From Clostridia bacterium (GTDB lineage: Bacteria > Bacillota > Clostridia > Christensenellales > UBA3700): a stretch of DNA of 51,758 nt. The DNA lies in assembly GCA_029068165.1 (NCBI GenBank), contig JAIEDA010000013.1, positions 152,672 through 204,429 on the forward strand, written 5' to 3'. The notes under the pieces were generated by a model. It was not told the origin of the DNA, did no database searches, and saw only the letters and a list, made by a program, of their open reading frames with translations. Shown here piece by piece: positions 33,118 to 43,017 of this stretch. A program made the position numbers and the translations under genes. Numbering within the stretch: position 1 is the first letter of the stretch; each line of letters begins with the position of its first letter.

Positions 33118-33654
33118 TTACTCAAGCGACTTAGCAAGTAGATAAACTTTTTCAATCTCTTCCCTGTCGGCTATATCGCCTTTATCCTTTACTCCGCCTA
33201 CGAATACTTGACACACGTCTTGGAAGTCAAAGTATTTGAGTATCAGTTCGTACTGTTGCTTGATAGCGTCAAAAACGCTGTCTTTACTAGACGCCGCAGT
33301 CAACAGCAATGCCGTCTTTTTTACCTTAAAAGAATTTCGTTTAGGCGTATGCAATCTATCGATTACCGCCTTAAGCTGAGCGCTTATACCGTAAAAATAC
33401 ACTGGCGAAGCAACGACTAGCATATCGGCGCAAGCAAGAATCGGATAAATCTTTTGCATATCGTCGGCTTGAAAACAATCTCCGTTTGGGCGATTGAAGC
33501 ACGAATTGCACCCTATACACGGATTTACCTGAAAGTCACGTACGCAAACGACCTCAACTTGATTGTTTTCTTTAGCTCCGTCTACAAAAGCTTGAACAAG
33601 CAAGTCAGTGTTGCCGCCCTTTCTAGGACTGCCTGACAAAACGACTATATTCAT
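33118..33654 (-). CDS. Flavodoxin-like iron-sulfur flavoprotein / NAD(P)H-dependent FMN reductase
   Basis: The 178-residue protein has the FMN-binding start VVLSGSPRKGGNTD and the later SPVYFYGISAQLKAVIDR. A compact four-cysteine cluster motif (Cys 46, 49, 52 and 60 in PCIGCNSCF...GDC) is the pattern of Isf-type iron-sulfur flavoproteins. It probably moves electrons from a reduced nicotinamide or ferredoxin to an unknown acceptor. It is the last gene of the branched-chain amino acid run, 10 bp after ridA. One possible link is repair or reduction supporting IlvD's oxygen-sensitive cluster, but that is speculation. Confidence 0.82.
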   Translation of the reverse strand: MNIVVLSGSPRKGGNTDLLVQAFVDGAKENNQVEVVCVRDFQVNPCIGCNSCFNRPNGDCFQADDMQKIYPILACADMLVVASPVYFYGISAQLKAVIDRLHTPKRNSFKVKKTALLLTAASSKDSVFDAIKQQYELILKYFDFQDVCQVFVGGVKDKGDIADREEIEKVYLLAKSLE

Positions 33655-33664
33655 TTTAGATTAC

Positions 33665-34042
33665 CTAAATCAATCTCTCGGCTATACAGTCGATTTCTAC
33701 AAGTACGTTTTTAGGCAAAGTCTTTACTGCTACGCAAGAACGAGCCGGCTTTGAAGTAAAGTACTCGGCGTAAACGGCGTTGAATGCCGCAAAGTCGTCC
33801 ATATTAGAAAGAAAACAAACCGTCTTTACTACTTGCGTAAGCGACGAACCGCTTGCTTCAAGTACGGCTTTGAGGTTCTTGCACACCTGATGAGTTTGCT
33901 CCTCTATAGTCTTAGCCTCAATATTGCCGCTCGCGGGATTGATTGCTATTTGTCCGGAAGTATATACCATACTTCCCGAAACCATTGCCTGCGAATAAGG
34001 TCCGATTGCGGACGGAGCATTTTCAGTATTTATAGCTTTCAT
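33665..34042 (-). CDS. ridA: RidA family reactive intermediate/imine deaminase
   Basis: The 125-residue protein is a standard RidA/YjgF protein: APSAIGPYSQAMV near the start and ARSCVAVKTLPKNVLVEIDCIA near the end, including the conserved Arg that binds the imine carboxylate. RidA hydrolyses the 2-aminoacrylate and 2-iminobutyrate released by PLP enzymes such as threonine deaminase. It follows ilvA by 16 bp with a GGAGG site, matching that role exactly. Confidence 0.93.
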   Translation of the reverse strand: MKAINTENAPSAIGPYSQAMVSGSMVYTSGQIAINPASGNIEAKTIEEQTHQVCKNLKAVLEASGSSLTQVVKTVCFLSNMDDFAAFNAVYAEYFTSKPARSCVAVKTLPKNVLVEIDCIAERLI

Positions 34043-34058
34043 ATATTTATATCCTCCG

Positions 34059-35252
34059 TTAAATTATGTTGAATCCTGCGCTAGTGAGTTCTTTTTCTAT
34101 TTCGCGTATATGCTCGAAATTTCTCGTTTCGATTTGTATCCTCAAGAAGCAACCGTTTACGTCGCTGCCCTCGTTGGAACGCTCGTGATGTATCGATATA
34201 ACGTTGCCGCCGAGCTTTGATATAATATTTGACACTTGAGTAAGCTGACCGGGTTTGTCGACAAGCTCCAAAGTGACGAGGTAATTCCTGCCGCTCATTT
34301 GAAGTCCTCTCTTGATTACTCTCGAAAGTATCGTCACGTCTATATTTCCGCCTGACACAAGACAGCAAATTTTCTTACCTTCAGTTGGAATTTTACCAAA
34401 CATAGTAGCCGCCACCGATACGGCGCCCGCGCCCTCGGCAACCATTTTATGTTTTTCAATCAAAGCCAAAATAGCCGCGGATATTTCGTCGTCCGTCACA
34501 GTCACTATGTCGTCGACGTACTTAGAAATAATATCAAAAGTGAGATCTCCCGGCTCTTTCACCGCAATACCGTCGGCGATAGTATGTACGTTGTCAAGTT
34601 TGACGATTTTCTTGCTCTTAAACGACTTCTCCATACTAGGAGCTCCGCTTGCCTGTACGCCGTATATCTTGATTGACGGCTTGAGCGATTTCGCCGCAAA
34701 CGCTACTCCCGATATAAGTCCGCCGCCGCCTATAGGTACGACGATAGCGTCCAAATCGTCTATTTGATTGAGTATTTCAAGACCGATAGTACCTTGTCCC
34801 GCAATTACGTCGGGATCATTGAACGGGTGAATAAACGTATAGCCTTTCTCGTCTTTGAGTTTAAGCGCCCTGTTGTAAGCGTCGTCGTATACGCCTTGAA
34901 CCAAGCAAATCTCCGCCCCGTAACTTCTCGTCGCTTCGACTTTGGAAATAGGCGCGCCGTCGGGTAAACATATCAAAGCTTTGATACCGTTCTTCTTTGC
35001 AGCTAAAGCCACGCCTTGAGCGTGATTGCCTGCCGAACAGGCGATAACCCCTTTTTTCTTTTCCGCGTTGGAAAGTTGGGATATTTTATAATATGCTCCC
35101 CTCACTTTGAACGAACCCGTTACTTGCAAGTTCTCCGTCTTGAGGTATACTTCGCAACCCGCTTTAAGTTTGGGCGCGTATATTATATCAGTTTCTCTTA
35201 TCGCCTCTTTGAGCACGTAAGAGGCGTGATATACTTTATCTAAAGTCAACAT
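34059..35252 (-). CDS. ilvA: Threonine ammonia-lyase (threonine deaminase) with one ACT domain
   Basis: This PLP enzyme converts threonine to 2-oxobutanoate, the entry to isoleucine synthesis. The 397-residue length matches the form with a single ACT domain. Lys 49 in VTGSFKVRGAY binds PLP, and ISGGNID-type glycines (VSGGNID) hold the phosphate. The ACT domain is at about 325-397 (VTLELVDKPGQLTQVSNII). The ACT domain could bind an effector; a catabolic role as TdcB-like enzyme cannot be excluded by sequence alone, but its place between ilvD and ridA favours biosynthesis. Confidence 0.9.
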   Translation of the reverse strand: MLTLDKVYHASYVLKEAIRETDIIYAPKLKAGCEVYLKTENLQVTGSFKVRGAYYKISQLSNAEKKKGVIACSAGNHAQGVALAAKKNGIKALICLPDGAPISKVEATRSYGAEICLVQGVYDDAYNRALKLKDEKGYTFIHPFNDPDVIAGQGTIGLEILNQIDDLDAIVVPIGGGGLISGVAFAAKSLKPSIKIYGVQASGAPSMEKSFKSKKIVKLDNVHTIADGIAVKEPGDLTFDIISKYVDDIVTVTDDEISAAILALIEKHKMVAEGAGAVSVAATMFGKIPTEGKKICCLVSGGNIDVTILSRVIKRGLQMSGRNYLVTLELVDKPGQLTQVSNIISKLGGNVISIHHERSNEGSDVNGCFLRIQIETRNFEHIREIEKELTSAGFNII

Positions 35253-35273
35253 TATTTTATCCTTCTCTACGTT

Positions 35274-36938
35274 TTATTTAAGCACGGCGCCTTTGTCCGC
35301 TCCAGTCACAAGTCTTGAATATCTAGACAGCCAACCAGTCTTGATATTTGGCTCTTTTTGCTTGAGCGACGAACGTCTTGATTGAAGCTGAGCGTCGTCG
35401 ACTTTGACGTTTACGCTGTTGTTCGGGATATCTATCTCAATAATATCCCCTTCTTTTATCAAGGCGATTTCTCCGCCGTCAGCCGCTTCGGGAGCAACGT
35501 GACCTATCGAAGCGCCTCTTGACGCGCCCGAAAATCTTCCGTCAGTGATAAGCGCAACGCATTTATCGAGTTTCATTCCCGCCAAAGCCGAAGTAGGATT
35601 GAGCATTTCTCTCATACCGGGTCCGCCTTTGGGTCCTTCGTATCTTATTACTACTACGTCGCCCGCCTTAATTTTACCGCCGTAAATAGCCTTGATAGCG
35701 TCGTCCTCGCAGTCGAATACTCTTGCGGGTCCTGTGTGCTTCAACATCTCGGGAGCTACCGCGCTACGCTTTACTACGCAACCGTTTTTAGCAATATTGC
35801 CCCAAAGTATAGCTATACCGCCCGTTTCGCTGTAAGGCTTGTCGATAGGCTTGATAGTATCGTAATTTTTGACGAAAGCCGTCTTGATATTCTCGCCCAC
35901 ACTCTTACCCGTAGCGGTAAGCGCAGTCGTATCGATCAAGTTTTTCTTTGCAAGTTCGCTCAATACGGCTTGAACGCCGCCCGCAGCGTCAAGGTCTTGC
36001 ATGTGCGTAGGTCCGGCAGGAGCTAAGTGACACAAATTAGGGGTCTTTGCGCTCACTTCGTTGATAATCTTCAAGTCTAGCGGGAATCCCGCTTCGTTGG
36101 CAATAGCAAGCAAGTGCAATACACTGTTGCTCGAACAACCCAAAGCCATATCGCACGCAAGCGCGTTGCGGATAGACTTTTCGTTGATAATATCTCTTGC
36201 GGTAATACCCTTTTTCACGAGTTGCATAATAGCCATACCCGCGTGCTTTGCAAGCGCAATTCTACCGCTCATAACGGCGGGAATAGTTCCGTTGCCAGGG
36301 AGCGCTATTCCTATAGCTTCGCAAAGACAGTTCATAGAGTTGGCAGTATACATACCCGAACAAGACCCGCAAGTCGGACAGCAATTTTCTTCGTATTCAA
36401 GAAGCTGTTTATCGTCGATAATATTCGCCTTTCTCGCGCCTACCGCCTCAAACATTTTCGACAAAGAGGTTTCGCAACCCGAAACCACTCCCGCCATCAT
36501 CGGTCCGCCGCTGACAACTACCGCGGGAACATTCATTCTCACCGCAGCCATAACCATACCTGGGACTATCTTATCGCAGTTGGGCACCAGCACCAAACCG
36601 TCGAAACAGTGCGCCATAGTCATAGTTTCTACGCTGTCGGCAATGAGTTCTCTAGAAGCCAAAGAATACTTCATTCCCACGTGACCCATTGCAATACCGT
36701 CGCACACGCCAATGGACGGAACCATTACCGGCGTACCGCCTGCAAGACGTATTCCAGCCTTTACCGCCTCGGCAATCTTGTCGAGGTGCATATGCCCCGG
36801 TACGATTTCGCTGTGCGCGGATACTACTCCGATAAGCGGTCTTTCAAGCTCTTCTTTGGTATAGCCGCAAGCGTATAGCAACGATCTTTGCGGAGCTGTT
36901 TCTACTCCTTTAGTCAAATATTCACTTCTTAATGCCAT
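35274..36938 (-). CDS. ilvD: Dihydroxy-acid dehydratase
   Basis: This iron-sulfur enzyme makes 2-oxo acids from dihydroxy acids in valine and isoleucine synthesis. The 554-residue length is normal. Cluster cysteines lie in [11 protein letters not shown] and [19 protein letters not shown], and the late [10 protein letters not shown] and [12 protein letters not shown] motifs are typical. It is separated from ilvC by a 198-bp gap holding two hairpins, so its expression may differ from that of ilvBC; see the hairpins there. The start ATG 36938 has GGGAG about 11-15 nt upstream. Confidence 0.96.
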   Translation of the reverse strand: MALRSEYLTKGVETAPQRSLLYACGYTKEELERPLIGVVSAHSEIVPGHMHLDKIAEAVKAGIRLAGGTPVMVPSIGVCDGIAMGHVGMKYSLASRELIADSVETMTMAHCFDGLVLVPNCDKIVPGMVMAAVRMNVPAVVVSGGPMMAGVVSGCETSLSKMFEAVGARKANIIDDKQLLEYEENCCPTCGSCSGMYTANSMNCLCEAIGIALPGNGTIPAVMSGRIALAKHAGMAIMQLVKKGITARDIINEKSIRNALACDMALGCSSNSVLHLLAIANEAGFPLDLKIINEVSAKTPNLCHLAPAGPTHMQDLDAAGGVQAVLSELAKKNLIDTTALTATGKSVGENIKTAFVKNYDTIKPIDKPYSETGGIAILWGNIAKNGCVVKRSAVAPEMLKHTGPARVFDCEDDAIKAIYGGKIKAGDVVVIRYEGPKGGPGMREMLNPTSALAGMKLDKCVALITDGRFSGASRGASIGHVAPEAADGGEIALIKEGDIIEIDIPNNSVNVKVDDAQLQSRRSSLKQKEPNIKTGWLSRYSRLVTGADKGAVLK

Positions 36939-36965
36939 AAAATTTACTCTCCCATTTTTAGGATT

Positions 36966-37011
36966 ATACGGATATTCATATACTTTAATAACGAATATCC
37001 GTATTTGTTTT
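36966..37011 (+). terminator. Hairpin with T tract in the ilvC-ilvD gap, facing plus strand
   Basis: A perfect 12-bp stem (36966-36977 with 36993-37004) is followed on the plus strand by TTTGTTTTTTATTT. This is a typical intrinsic terminator, yet no plus-strand gene precedes it: to its left is ilvD in antisense. On the minus strand the same hairpin lies in the leader of ilvD without a T run. Confidence 0.55.
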
Positions 37012-37087
37012 TTATTTAAATCAAAAACCCTTTACGTATGTTCAGGGCGAGAATTGTCTTGCCGACAACTATAGTTTTTTCTTCCTA

Positions 37088-37123
37088 ACTTAAAATTCCC
37101 CGCGTGAGCGAAGAATTTTAAGT
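37088..37123. repeat. Palindromic copy of the dispersed motif after ilvC
   Basis: An 11-bp perfect stem ACTTAAAATTC / GAATTTTAAGT encloses CCCGCGTGAGCGAA, so the whole resembles CTGAGCGAAGAATTTT, a member of the dispersed family. It begins about 14 bp after the ilvC stop and could also act as an mRNA-stabilising or processing hairpin. Confidence 0.5.
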
Positions 37124-37136
37124 CGATAATTTATGA

Positions 37137-38180
<1,044 letters not shown>

Positions 38181-38191
38181 CTAAACATAGA

Positions 38192-39850
38192 TTACATTAT
38201 TATATCGTCTATGCAACGTCCCGCGGGAATCATCGGCAAAACCTTTTCATCCCTATCGATAATTGCCTCGATAATACACGGCTTGCCCGTTGCGTACGCT
38301 TCTTTGAGCGCTTTTTTGAGCTCGTCCAAAGTAGTAGCTCTAAAGCCAACTCCGCCGAAAGCCTCGGCAAGCTTAACGTAGTCCGTAGCTCTTTCCAAAG
38401 TAGTTTGAGAATATCTCTTGCCATAGAACTGCGTTTGCCACTGTCTAACCATTCCAAGTACGCTGTTGTTGATAACAATGCTTACGATAGGAAGTCCGAA
38501 ACTTACGCTTGTGCAAAGCTCGTTGAGATTCATGTGGAAAGAACCGTCGCCTGTGACGTGCGCTACTCTTCTATTCGGGTAAGCTTTTTGCGCGCCGATC
38601 GCTGCGCCGTAGCCGTAACCCATAGTACCCAAACCGCCCGAAGTGAGGAAACTCCTGCTCTTAGTGCGTTTGGAATACTGAGCCGCCCACATTTGGTGCT
38701 GACCTACGTCGGTGACGATAATTCCGTCCTCGCCCACTTCGTCGGAAATAGCTTGGATGATTTGGTGAGGTCTTAAAACGCCCTCTTTGTCCTTAGGCTT
38801 GTAATCAAACTTTTTCCACTCTTGAATTTGTGCGAGCCATTCGTCGTGTTTTGCCTTTTTTATCATCGGAAGCAACTCCGTCAAAACTTGCTTAACGTCG
38901 CCGATAACGCTCAAATCGCTTGTGATATTTTTGTTGATTTCAGCCGCGTCGACGTCGATATGTATAACCTTCGCTTCTCTAATAAACTTATTCTTGTCGG
39001 TAGCTACTCTATCCGAAAATCTCGTGCCGAGAGCTATTACCAAATCGCTGTTTGCAATCGCCTTACCTGCCGACATACTGCCGTGCATACCGATAAGACC
39101 GAGGTTGAGCTTTTCGCCCCAACCAAGTACTCCTGCCGCCATAAGCGTATGGGTCGCGGGAATTTGAGCCTTGTTCATCAGCGAAAGCAGCTCCTCTTCG
39201 GCTTGCGAAATTATCACGCCGCCGCCAAATAATATACAAGGTCTTTTGGAAGCGTTGATAAGTTTAGCCGCTTCTTTGACTGCCGATTCGTCCGCCTTTG
39301 CGTATTCGTCGCCAATCGAAAGCCCTTTGGCTTGGAACTCGCACGTATTAGACGTCACGTCCTTAGGAATATCCACGAGTACGGGACCGGGTCTACCGCT
39401 CTTGGCAATTCTAAACGCTTCCCTGATCACGTCGTGCAACTCCTCAACTTTGCGCACTACGAAATTGTGCTTTGTGATAGGCATCGTAATGCCCGCAATA
39501 TACACCTCTTGGAAAGAGTCCAAACCTATCAAATCTGTGCCGACGTTGCCGGTAATCGCAACCATAGGAACGCTGTCCATAAACGCCGTGGCAATTCCCG
39601 TGATAAGGTTGGTCGCGCCAGGACCCGAAGTCGCCAAAACTACGCCGACTTTGCCCGTAGCTCTTGCGTAGCCGTCGGCGGCGTGAGCCGCGCCCTGTTC
39701 GTGCGCCGTGAGTACGTGAGTAAGCTTGTCCCTATAAGCGTAAAGAGCGTCGTAGATATTCAAAACCGCTCCGCCGGGATATCCGAAAATAGTGTCAACT
39801 TCTTGCTCGAGAAGCGACTCGATTAAAATTTGTGAACCGTTTAACTTCAT
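38192..39850 (-). CDS. ilvB: Acetolactate synthase, large (catalytic) subunit
   Basis: The 552-residue ThDP enzyme condenses two pyruvates, or pyruvate with 2-oxobutanoate, at the head of the valine/isoleucine pathway. The catalytic Glu lies in TAHEQGAAHAADGYAR, and the ThDP motif is GDGSFHMNLNEL to VINN. The FAD-binding middle domain is present, pointing to anabolic AHAS rather than the FAD-independent catabolic enzyme. No ilvN/ilvH regulatory subunit is next to it. The promoter leaves only about 16 nt of leader, so no attenuator or T-box control is possible there. The start has GGAG 6-9 nt upstream. Confidence 0.94.
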   Translation of the reverse strand: MKLNGSQILIESLLEQEVDTIFGYPGGAVLNIYDALYAYRDKLTHVLTAHEQGAAHAADGYARATGKVGVVLATSGPGATNLITGIATAFMDSVPMVAITGNVGTDLIGLDSFQEVYIAGITMPITKHNFVVRKVEELHDVIREAFRIAKSGRPGPVLVDIPKDVTSNTCEFQAKGLSIGDEYAKADESAVKEAAKLINASKRPCILFGGGVIISQAEEELLSLMNKAQIPATHTLMAAGVLGWGEKLNLGLIGMHGSMSAGKAIANSDLVIALGTRFSDRVATDKNKFIREAKVIHIDVDAAEINKNITSDLSVIGDVKQVLTELLPMIKKAKHDEWLAQIQEWKKFDYKPKDKEGVLRPHQIIQAISDEVGEDGIIVTDVGQHQMWAAQYSKRTKSRSFLTSGGLGTMGYGYGAAIGAQKAYPNRRVAHVTGDGSFHMNLNELCTSVSFGLPIVSIVINNSVLGMVRQWQTQFYGKRYSQTTLERATDYVKLAEAFGGVGFRATTLDELKKALKEAYATGKPCIIEAIIDRDEKVLPMIPAGRCIDDIIM

Positions 39851-39873
39851 AACAACTCCATATACTTTTATAT

Positions 39874-39902
39874 ATATTAAAATATTTATCGCAAATTGTC
39901 AA
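39874..39902 (-). promoter_or_regulatory. Promoter of the ilvBCDA operon
   Basis: Minus-strand TTGACA (39897-39902, perfect), 17-bp spacer, TAATAT (39874-39879). The transcript should start about 17 nt before ilvB. Confidence 0.7.
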
Positions 39903-39954
39903 GTGTTTTTTGTATTCGGCGGCGAGGAAATCTAGTCAATTCCGTTAGTTATTC

Positions 39955-40005
39955 TATAAAAAATAGCTCCCTCGTATTTGCCGTACGACGGAGCGTATTT
40001 TTTAT
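39955..40005. terminator. Bidirectional terminator after the aldolase gene
   Basis: GCTCCCTCGTA and TACGACGGAGC pair over 10 of 11 positions (39966-39994). T runs follow on both strands (TATTTTTTATAG on the minus, GTATTTTTTATT on the plus). It separates the aldolase gene from the ilv promoter. Confidence 0.8.
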
Positions 40006-40070
40006 TGATTGATTTGGCGTAAAAAGTCGTATTTTAATTTTGCAAATCGCCTCTTGTCGCCAAACTCAAA

Positions 40071-41042
40071 TTATTCAAGTCCCATTAATTCCAAATAGAT
40101 GTTTGCGTAGTCTTTGCGGTTGTTCTTTATACAATCTATCGCTCCCGACGGGTGTCTGTCAAGCACGCCTGTGATCAGGTACGGTATATCGTATCCCCAT
40201 ACTACGCCCTGCTCTTTGAGTTTGAGTATTTCTTCTTCAATGAATTTGAGTACGGTATGAAGCTTATACTTAGGATTCTTGAGGAAGCCCAAAAGCAGCT
40301 CGAGCGGACAGTTTCCCGCTCCTCTTCCCAACGAATTGACGGTCGCGTCAAGATAGTTTACTCCGCAAGCTACGGCCTCGATAGTGTTTGCGAAAGCAAG
40401 CTGCTGATTATTGTGCGCGTGTATACCCACAAACTTGTTGTACTTTGCAGCCATATTGAGGTACTTGTCCGAGAGTTTTCTTATTTGCTCGGGATAGAGC
40501 GAACCGTAGCTGTCTACGATATAAACGCCGTTTACGGACGAATTGCCTATAAGCTCCAAAGCCTCGTCAAGGTCGCTGTCGTTGGCGTGGGATATAGCCA
40601 TTACGTTGATGGTGGTTTCGTAACCCTTTTTAGCGCAATACTCCACCATATCTATTGCCGCTGGTATGGTATTGATGTAGCTTGCTACGCGCACCAAATC
40701 AATAACGCTGTCTTTCTTGGGAATAATATCCTTTTCGACGTCCGTTCTACCAACGTCCGCCATAACCGCTATCTTGAGGTCGGTCTTGTTTTCGCCGACA
40801 ATATCCCTAATATCCTTTTCATCGCAAAACTTCCACTTGCCAAACTTGCTCTTGTCGAAGATAGCCTTTGACGCTTTATATCCAAATTCCATATAGTCTA
40901 CGCCCGCTTGCAAGTTCATTTGATACAACTTCTTTACAAACTCGTCGTCAAAATAGAAATTGTTGACCAGTCCTCCGTCGCGCAACGTTGCGTCTACGAC
41001 CTTAATTTGCGGAGTGTAAGATAATAACGTTCTCTTTGCCAT
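40071..41042 (-). CDS. HMGL-like DRE-TIM metallolyase (aldolase), substrate unknown
   Basis: The 323-residue protein has an HMGL-like TIM barrel. The entry motif is VVDATLRDGG, the metal-binding HAHNNQQLAF lies near residue 205 and NSLGRGAGNCPLE near 240. The group includes 4-hydroxy-2-oxovalerate aldolase, citramalate and isopropylmalate synthases, and several uncharacterised aldolases; the length without a regulatory domain is closest to the aldolase type. It lies 220 bp before ilvB but is separated by a bidirectional terminator. The ribosome site AAGGAG is well placed before the ATG. A role in branched-chain or another 2-oxo acid pathway is possible, not shown. Confidence 0.82.
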   Translation of the reverse strand: MAKRTLLSYTPQIKVVDATLRDGGLVNNFYFDDEFVKKLYQMNLQAGVDYMEFGYKASKAIFDKSKFGKWKFCDEKDIRDIVGENKTDLKIAVMADVGRTDVEKDIIPKKDSVIDLVRVASYINTIPAAIDMVEYCAKKGYETTINVMAISHANDSDLDEALELIGNSSVNGVYIVDSYGSLYPEQIRKLSDKYLNMAAKYNKFVGIHAHNNQQLAFANTIEAVACGVNYLDATVNSLGRGAGNCPLELLLGFLKNPKYKLHTVLKFIEEEILKLKEQGVVWGYDIPYLITGVLDRHPSGAIDCIKNNRKDYANIYLELMGLE

Positions 41043-41111
41043 AGTATATAGCTCCTTTTTCTTTCCGTTTTAGTAATATTTCTACTGATTATCAAAATTT
41101 AATTTCATATA

Positions 41112-41139
41112 GTTTAACATATATTTTTAGATATTGCAA
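41112..41139 (-). promoter_or_regulatory. Possible promoter of the aldolase gene
   Basis: Minus-strand TTGCAA, 17-bp spacer, TAAACT. The -10 box is weak, but the position (about 65 nt before the start) suits the gene. Confidence 0.35.
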
Positions 41140-41149
41140 GTACTGAAAA

Positions 41150-41761
41150 TCACTTAGCGTTTATCTCTCGCGTAAGCCTTTTCGTATACTCCGCCGCGTC
41201 GTCGCATTGCATAAACCCGCTCATTACGCACGCGCCGTTTGCTTTAGCCTGCATTATCGATTTGATATTATGCTGCGAGATTCCCCCGATAGCGTAGACG
41301 GGAATAGACGCGTTTGCGCAAACTTCTTGCAAAAAGTCAACTCCCTTTGGAGATAAGCCTTTTTTACAATCGGTAGCGAATATATGACCTAAGCTTACGT
41401 AACTGCATCCCGCATTTTGCGCCGCTAACACGTCTTGTAGACTATGACACGACGCGCCTATATATTTGAACGCCCTCTTTTGCTCCTCGCTCAACTCAAA
41501 AAGCTTATTCAAAGGCAAATGTATTCCATCGCATTTTAGTTTTGCGGCGACGTCTATAAAGTTATGCAAAATGCAAACAGTTCCACGTTTTTTGCAAATG
41601 GAAATCACCTCTTTTGCAAGGCTTTCGTATTCGCTTTCCGATAGATCTTTCTCGCGTAAGATTATACCGCCGCAGTCTAGATTTTGCGCGATAACGTCCA
41701 AACGCTTTAGAAAGTCGTCTTGGCAAAGATTGCGGTTTGTTACGCAAAACAAGTCAAACAT
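41150..41761 (-). CDS. tenI: Thiazole tautomerase TenI (ThiE-like)
   Basis: The 203-residue TIM barrel belongs to the ThiE/TenI family. The segment SLGHIFATDCKKGL matches Bacillus subtilis TenI (GHVFETDCKKGL) rather than the GPVFPT pattern of ThiE, and the IND motif of ThiE is replaced by LHNFID. TenI converts the ThiG thiazole product to the aromatic carboxy-thiazole phosphate. It is the last gene of the thiazole operon and overlaps thiH by 8 bp (ATGTTTGA). A true ThiE activity cannot be excluded without assay, but the motif and the neighbours favour TenI. Confidence 0.8.
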   Translation of the reverse strand: MFDLFCVTNRNLCQDDFLKRLDVIAQNLDCGGIILREKDLSESEYESLAKEVISICKKRGTVCILHNFIDVAAKLKCDGIHLPLNKLFELSEEQKRAFKYIGASCHSLQDVLAAQNAGCSYVSLGHIFATDCKKGLSPKGVDFLQEVCANASIPVYAIGGISQHNIKSIMQAKANGACVMSGFMQCDDAAEYTKRLTREINAK

Positions 41762-43007
41762 TGAGATAGTCGTTCAAGACGGGTTGAAGTCCCTCGTCCG
41801 ATATATCCTTATACATTTTTTCAAGACTGCGGCCGTCGTTTATTTCAAACTGTTCGTCGCCCTGCGCTTCTCCGCTTGACTTGCCGCTATACTTGCTTTC
41901 GTGGTCGCCTATGCCGGTGGATACTCCCGCGGACACTTTCGTTGCGGCAATCTTTACGATGCCGTTTCTAAACTTCTCGCTCTCTCTCGAAGATACGGTT
42001 ATTCCGACGAACGGCAAGAATATCCTATACGCGCAAAGCACTTGGCAAAGCTGTTTTTCGTGAACGTCAAGGGGATTTATTTTGTCGTTGTTGATGATAG
42101 GTCTAAGCCTTGGACAGGACAGCGACATTTCGGCGTGAGGATACTTTCTTTGCAAGTAGTAGACGTGCAGTCCGCTCGCAAGCGCGTCCTTGCGAAAATT
42201 TGAAAGACCAAGCAAAGCCGAAAAAGCCACTCCGCGCATTCCGCCCATAATCGCCCGCTCTTGCGCGTCAAATCTGTAAGGCCATACTCTTTTATGCCCC
42301 AAAAGGTGAAGTTGCTCATACTTTTTCGTATCGTAAGTTTCTTGGAAAACCGTCACGTAGTCAGCTCCGCATTCGTGAAGATAACGATATTCGTCGGTGT
42401 TTACGGGATATATCTCAAGCCCTACCGACTTAAAATACTTGCTTGCGAGTTTGCAAGCCTCGCCAATATATTTGACGTCGCTTTGAGCCCTGCTCTCGCC
42501 GGTAAGAATGAGTATCTCTTCCATTCCCGAATTTGCGATAATCTTCATCTCACGCTCGATTTGCTCCGCCGTCAGCTTCATTCGTTTGATATTATTGTAG
42601 CAGTTGAATCCGCAATACACGCAATAATTTTCGCAATAATTGGCTATATAAAGCGGCGTAAATAAATATACCGTATTGCCGAAATGCCTGCTCGTTTCTC
42701 TCCTCGCCCGTTGAGCCATTTGCTCAAGATAAGGCTCGGCTGCCTCGGACAGCAGCGCTTTGAAATCTTCGACGTCGCATGTTTCTTTAGCCAACGCTCT
42801 TTCCACGTCTTTAGCCGTATACTTTGAAGAGTCGTACGAGTTCATATTCGAAATTACTTTATCGCATATATCCGACTTAATAATTTCCATTCCTGACATA
42901 TACTGCATACAATCGGTTCTTGAAGTCGGATCGTTTTCCAGTCTATGCTTTTTCTCCAGCGCCTTTGCGGAAAGATGTTCGCCGTCAATAAAAAATTCGT
43001 TTTGCAT
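41754..43007 (-). CDS. thiH: 2-iminoacetate synthase ThiH
   Basis: This radical SAM enzyme cleaves tyrosine to give 2-iminoacetate for the thiazole ring, as in anaerobes (aerobes use ThiO). The cluster motif CENYCVYC (Cys 125, 129, 132) is intact, and the C-terminal BATS domain is present. The 417-residue length, with start ATG 43007 preceded by GGAG, is slightly longer than E. coli ThiH. The GTG two codons earlier is less likely. It lies between thiG and tenI. Confidence 0.93.
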   Translation of the reverse strand: MQNEFFIDGEHLSAKALEKKHRLENDPTSRTDCMQYMSGMEIIKSDICDKVISNMNSYDSSKYTAKDVERALAKETCDVEDFKALLSEAAEPYLEQMAQRARRETSRHFGNTVYLFTPLYIANYCENYCVYCGFNCYNNIKRMKLTAEQIEREMKIIANSGMEEILILTGESRAQSDVKYIGEACKLASKYFKSVGLEIYPVNTDEYRYLHECGADYVTVFQETYDTKKYEQLHLLGHKRVWPYRFDAQERAIMGGMRGVAFSALLGLSNFRKDALASGLHVYYLQRKYPHAEMSLSCPRLRPIINNDKINPLDVHEKQLCQVLCAYRIFLPFVGITVSSRESEKFRNGIVKIAATKVSAGVSTGIGDHESKYSGKSSGEAQGDEQFEINDGRSLEKMYKDISDEGLQPVLNDYLNV

Positions 43008-43017
43008 ACTCACTCCG

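Noticed and set aside
41150..41761. Call of the last thi gene as ThiE
   Set aside because: The GHIFATDCKKGL segment and the lack of the ThiE NDR motif match TenI better; ThiE kept only as an alternative.
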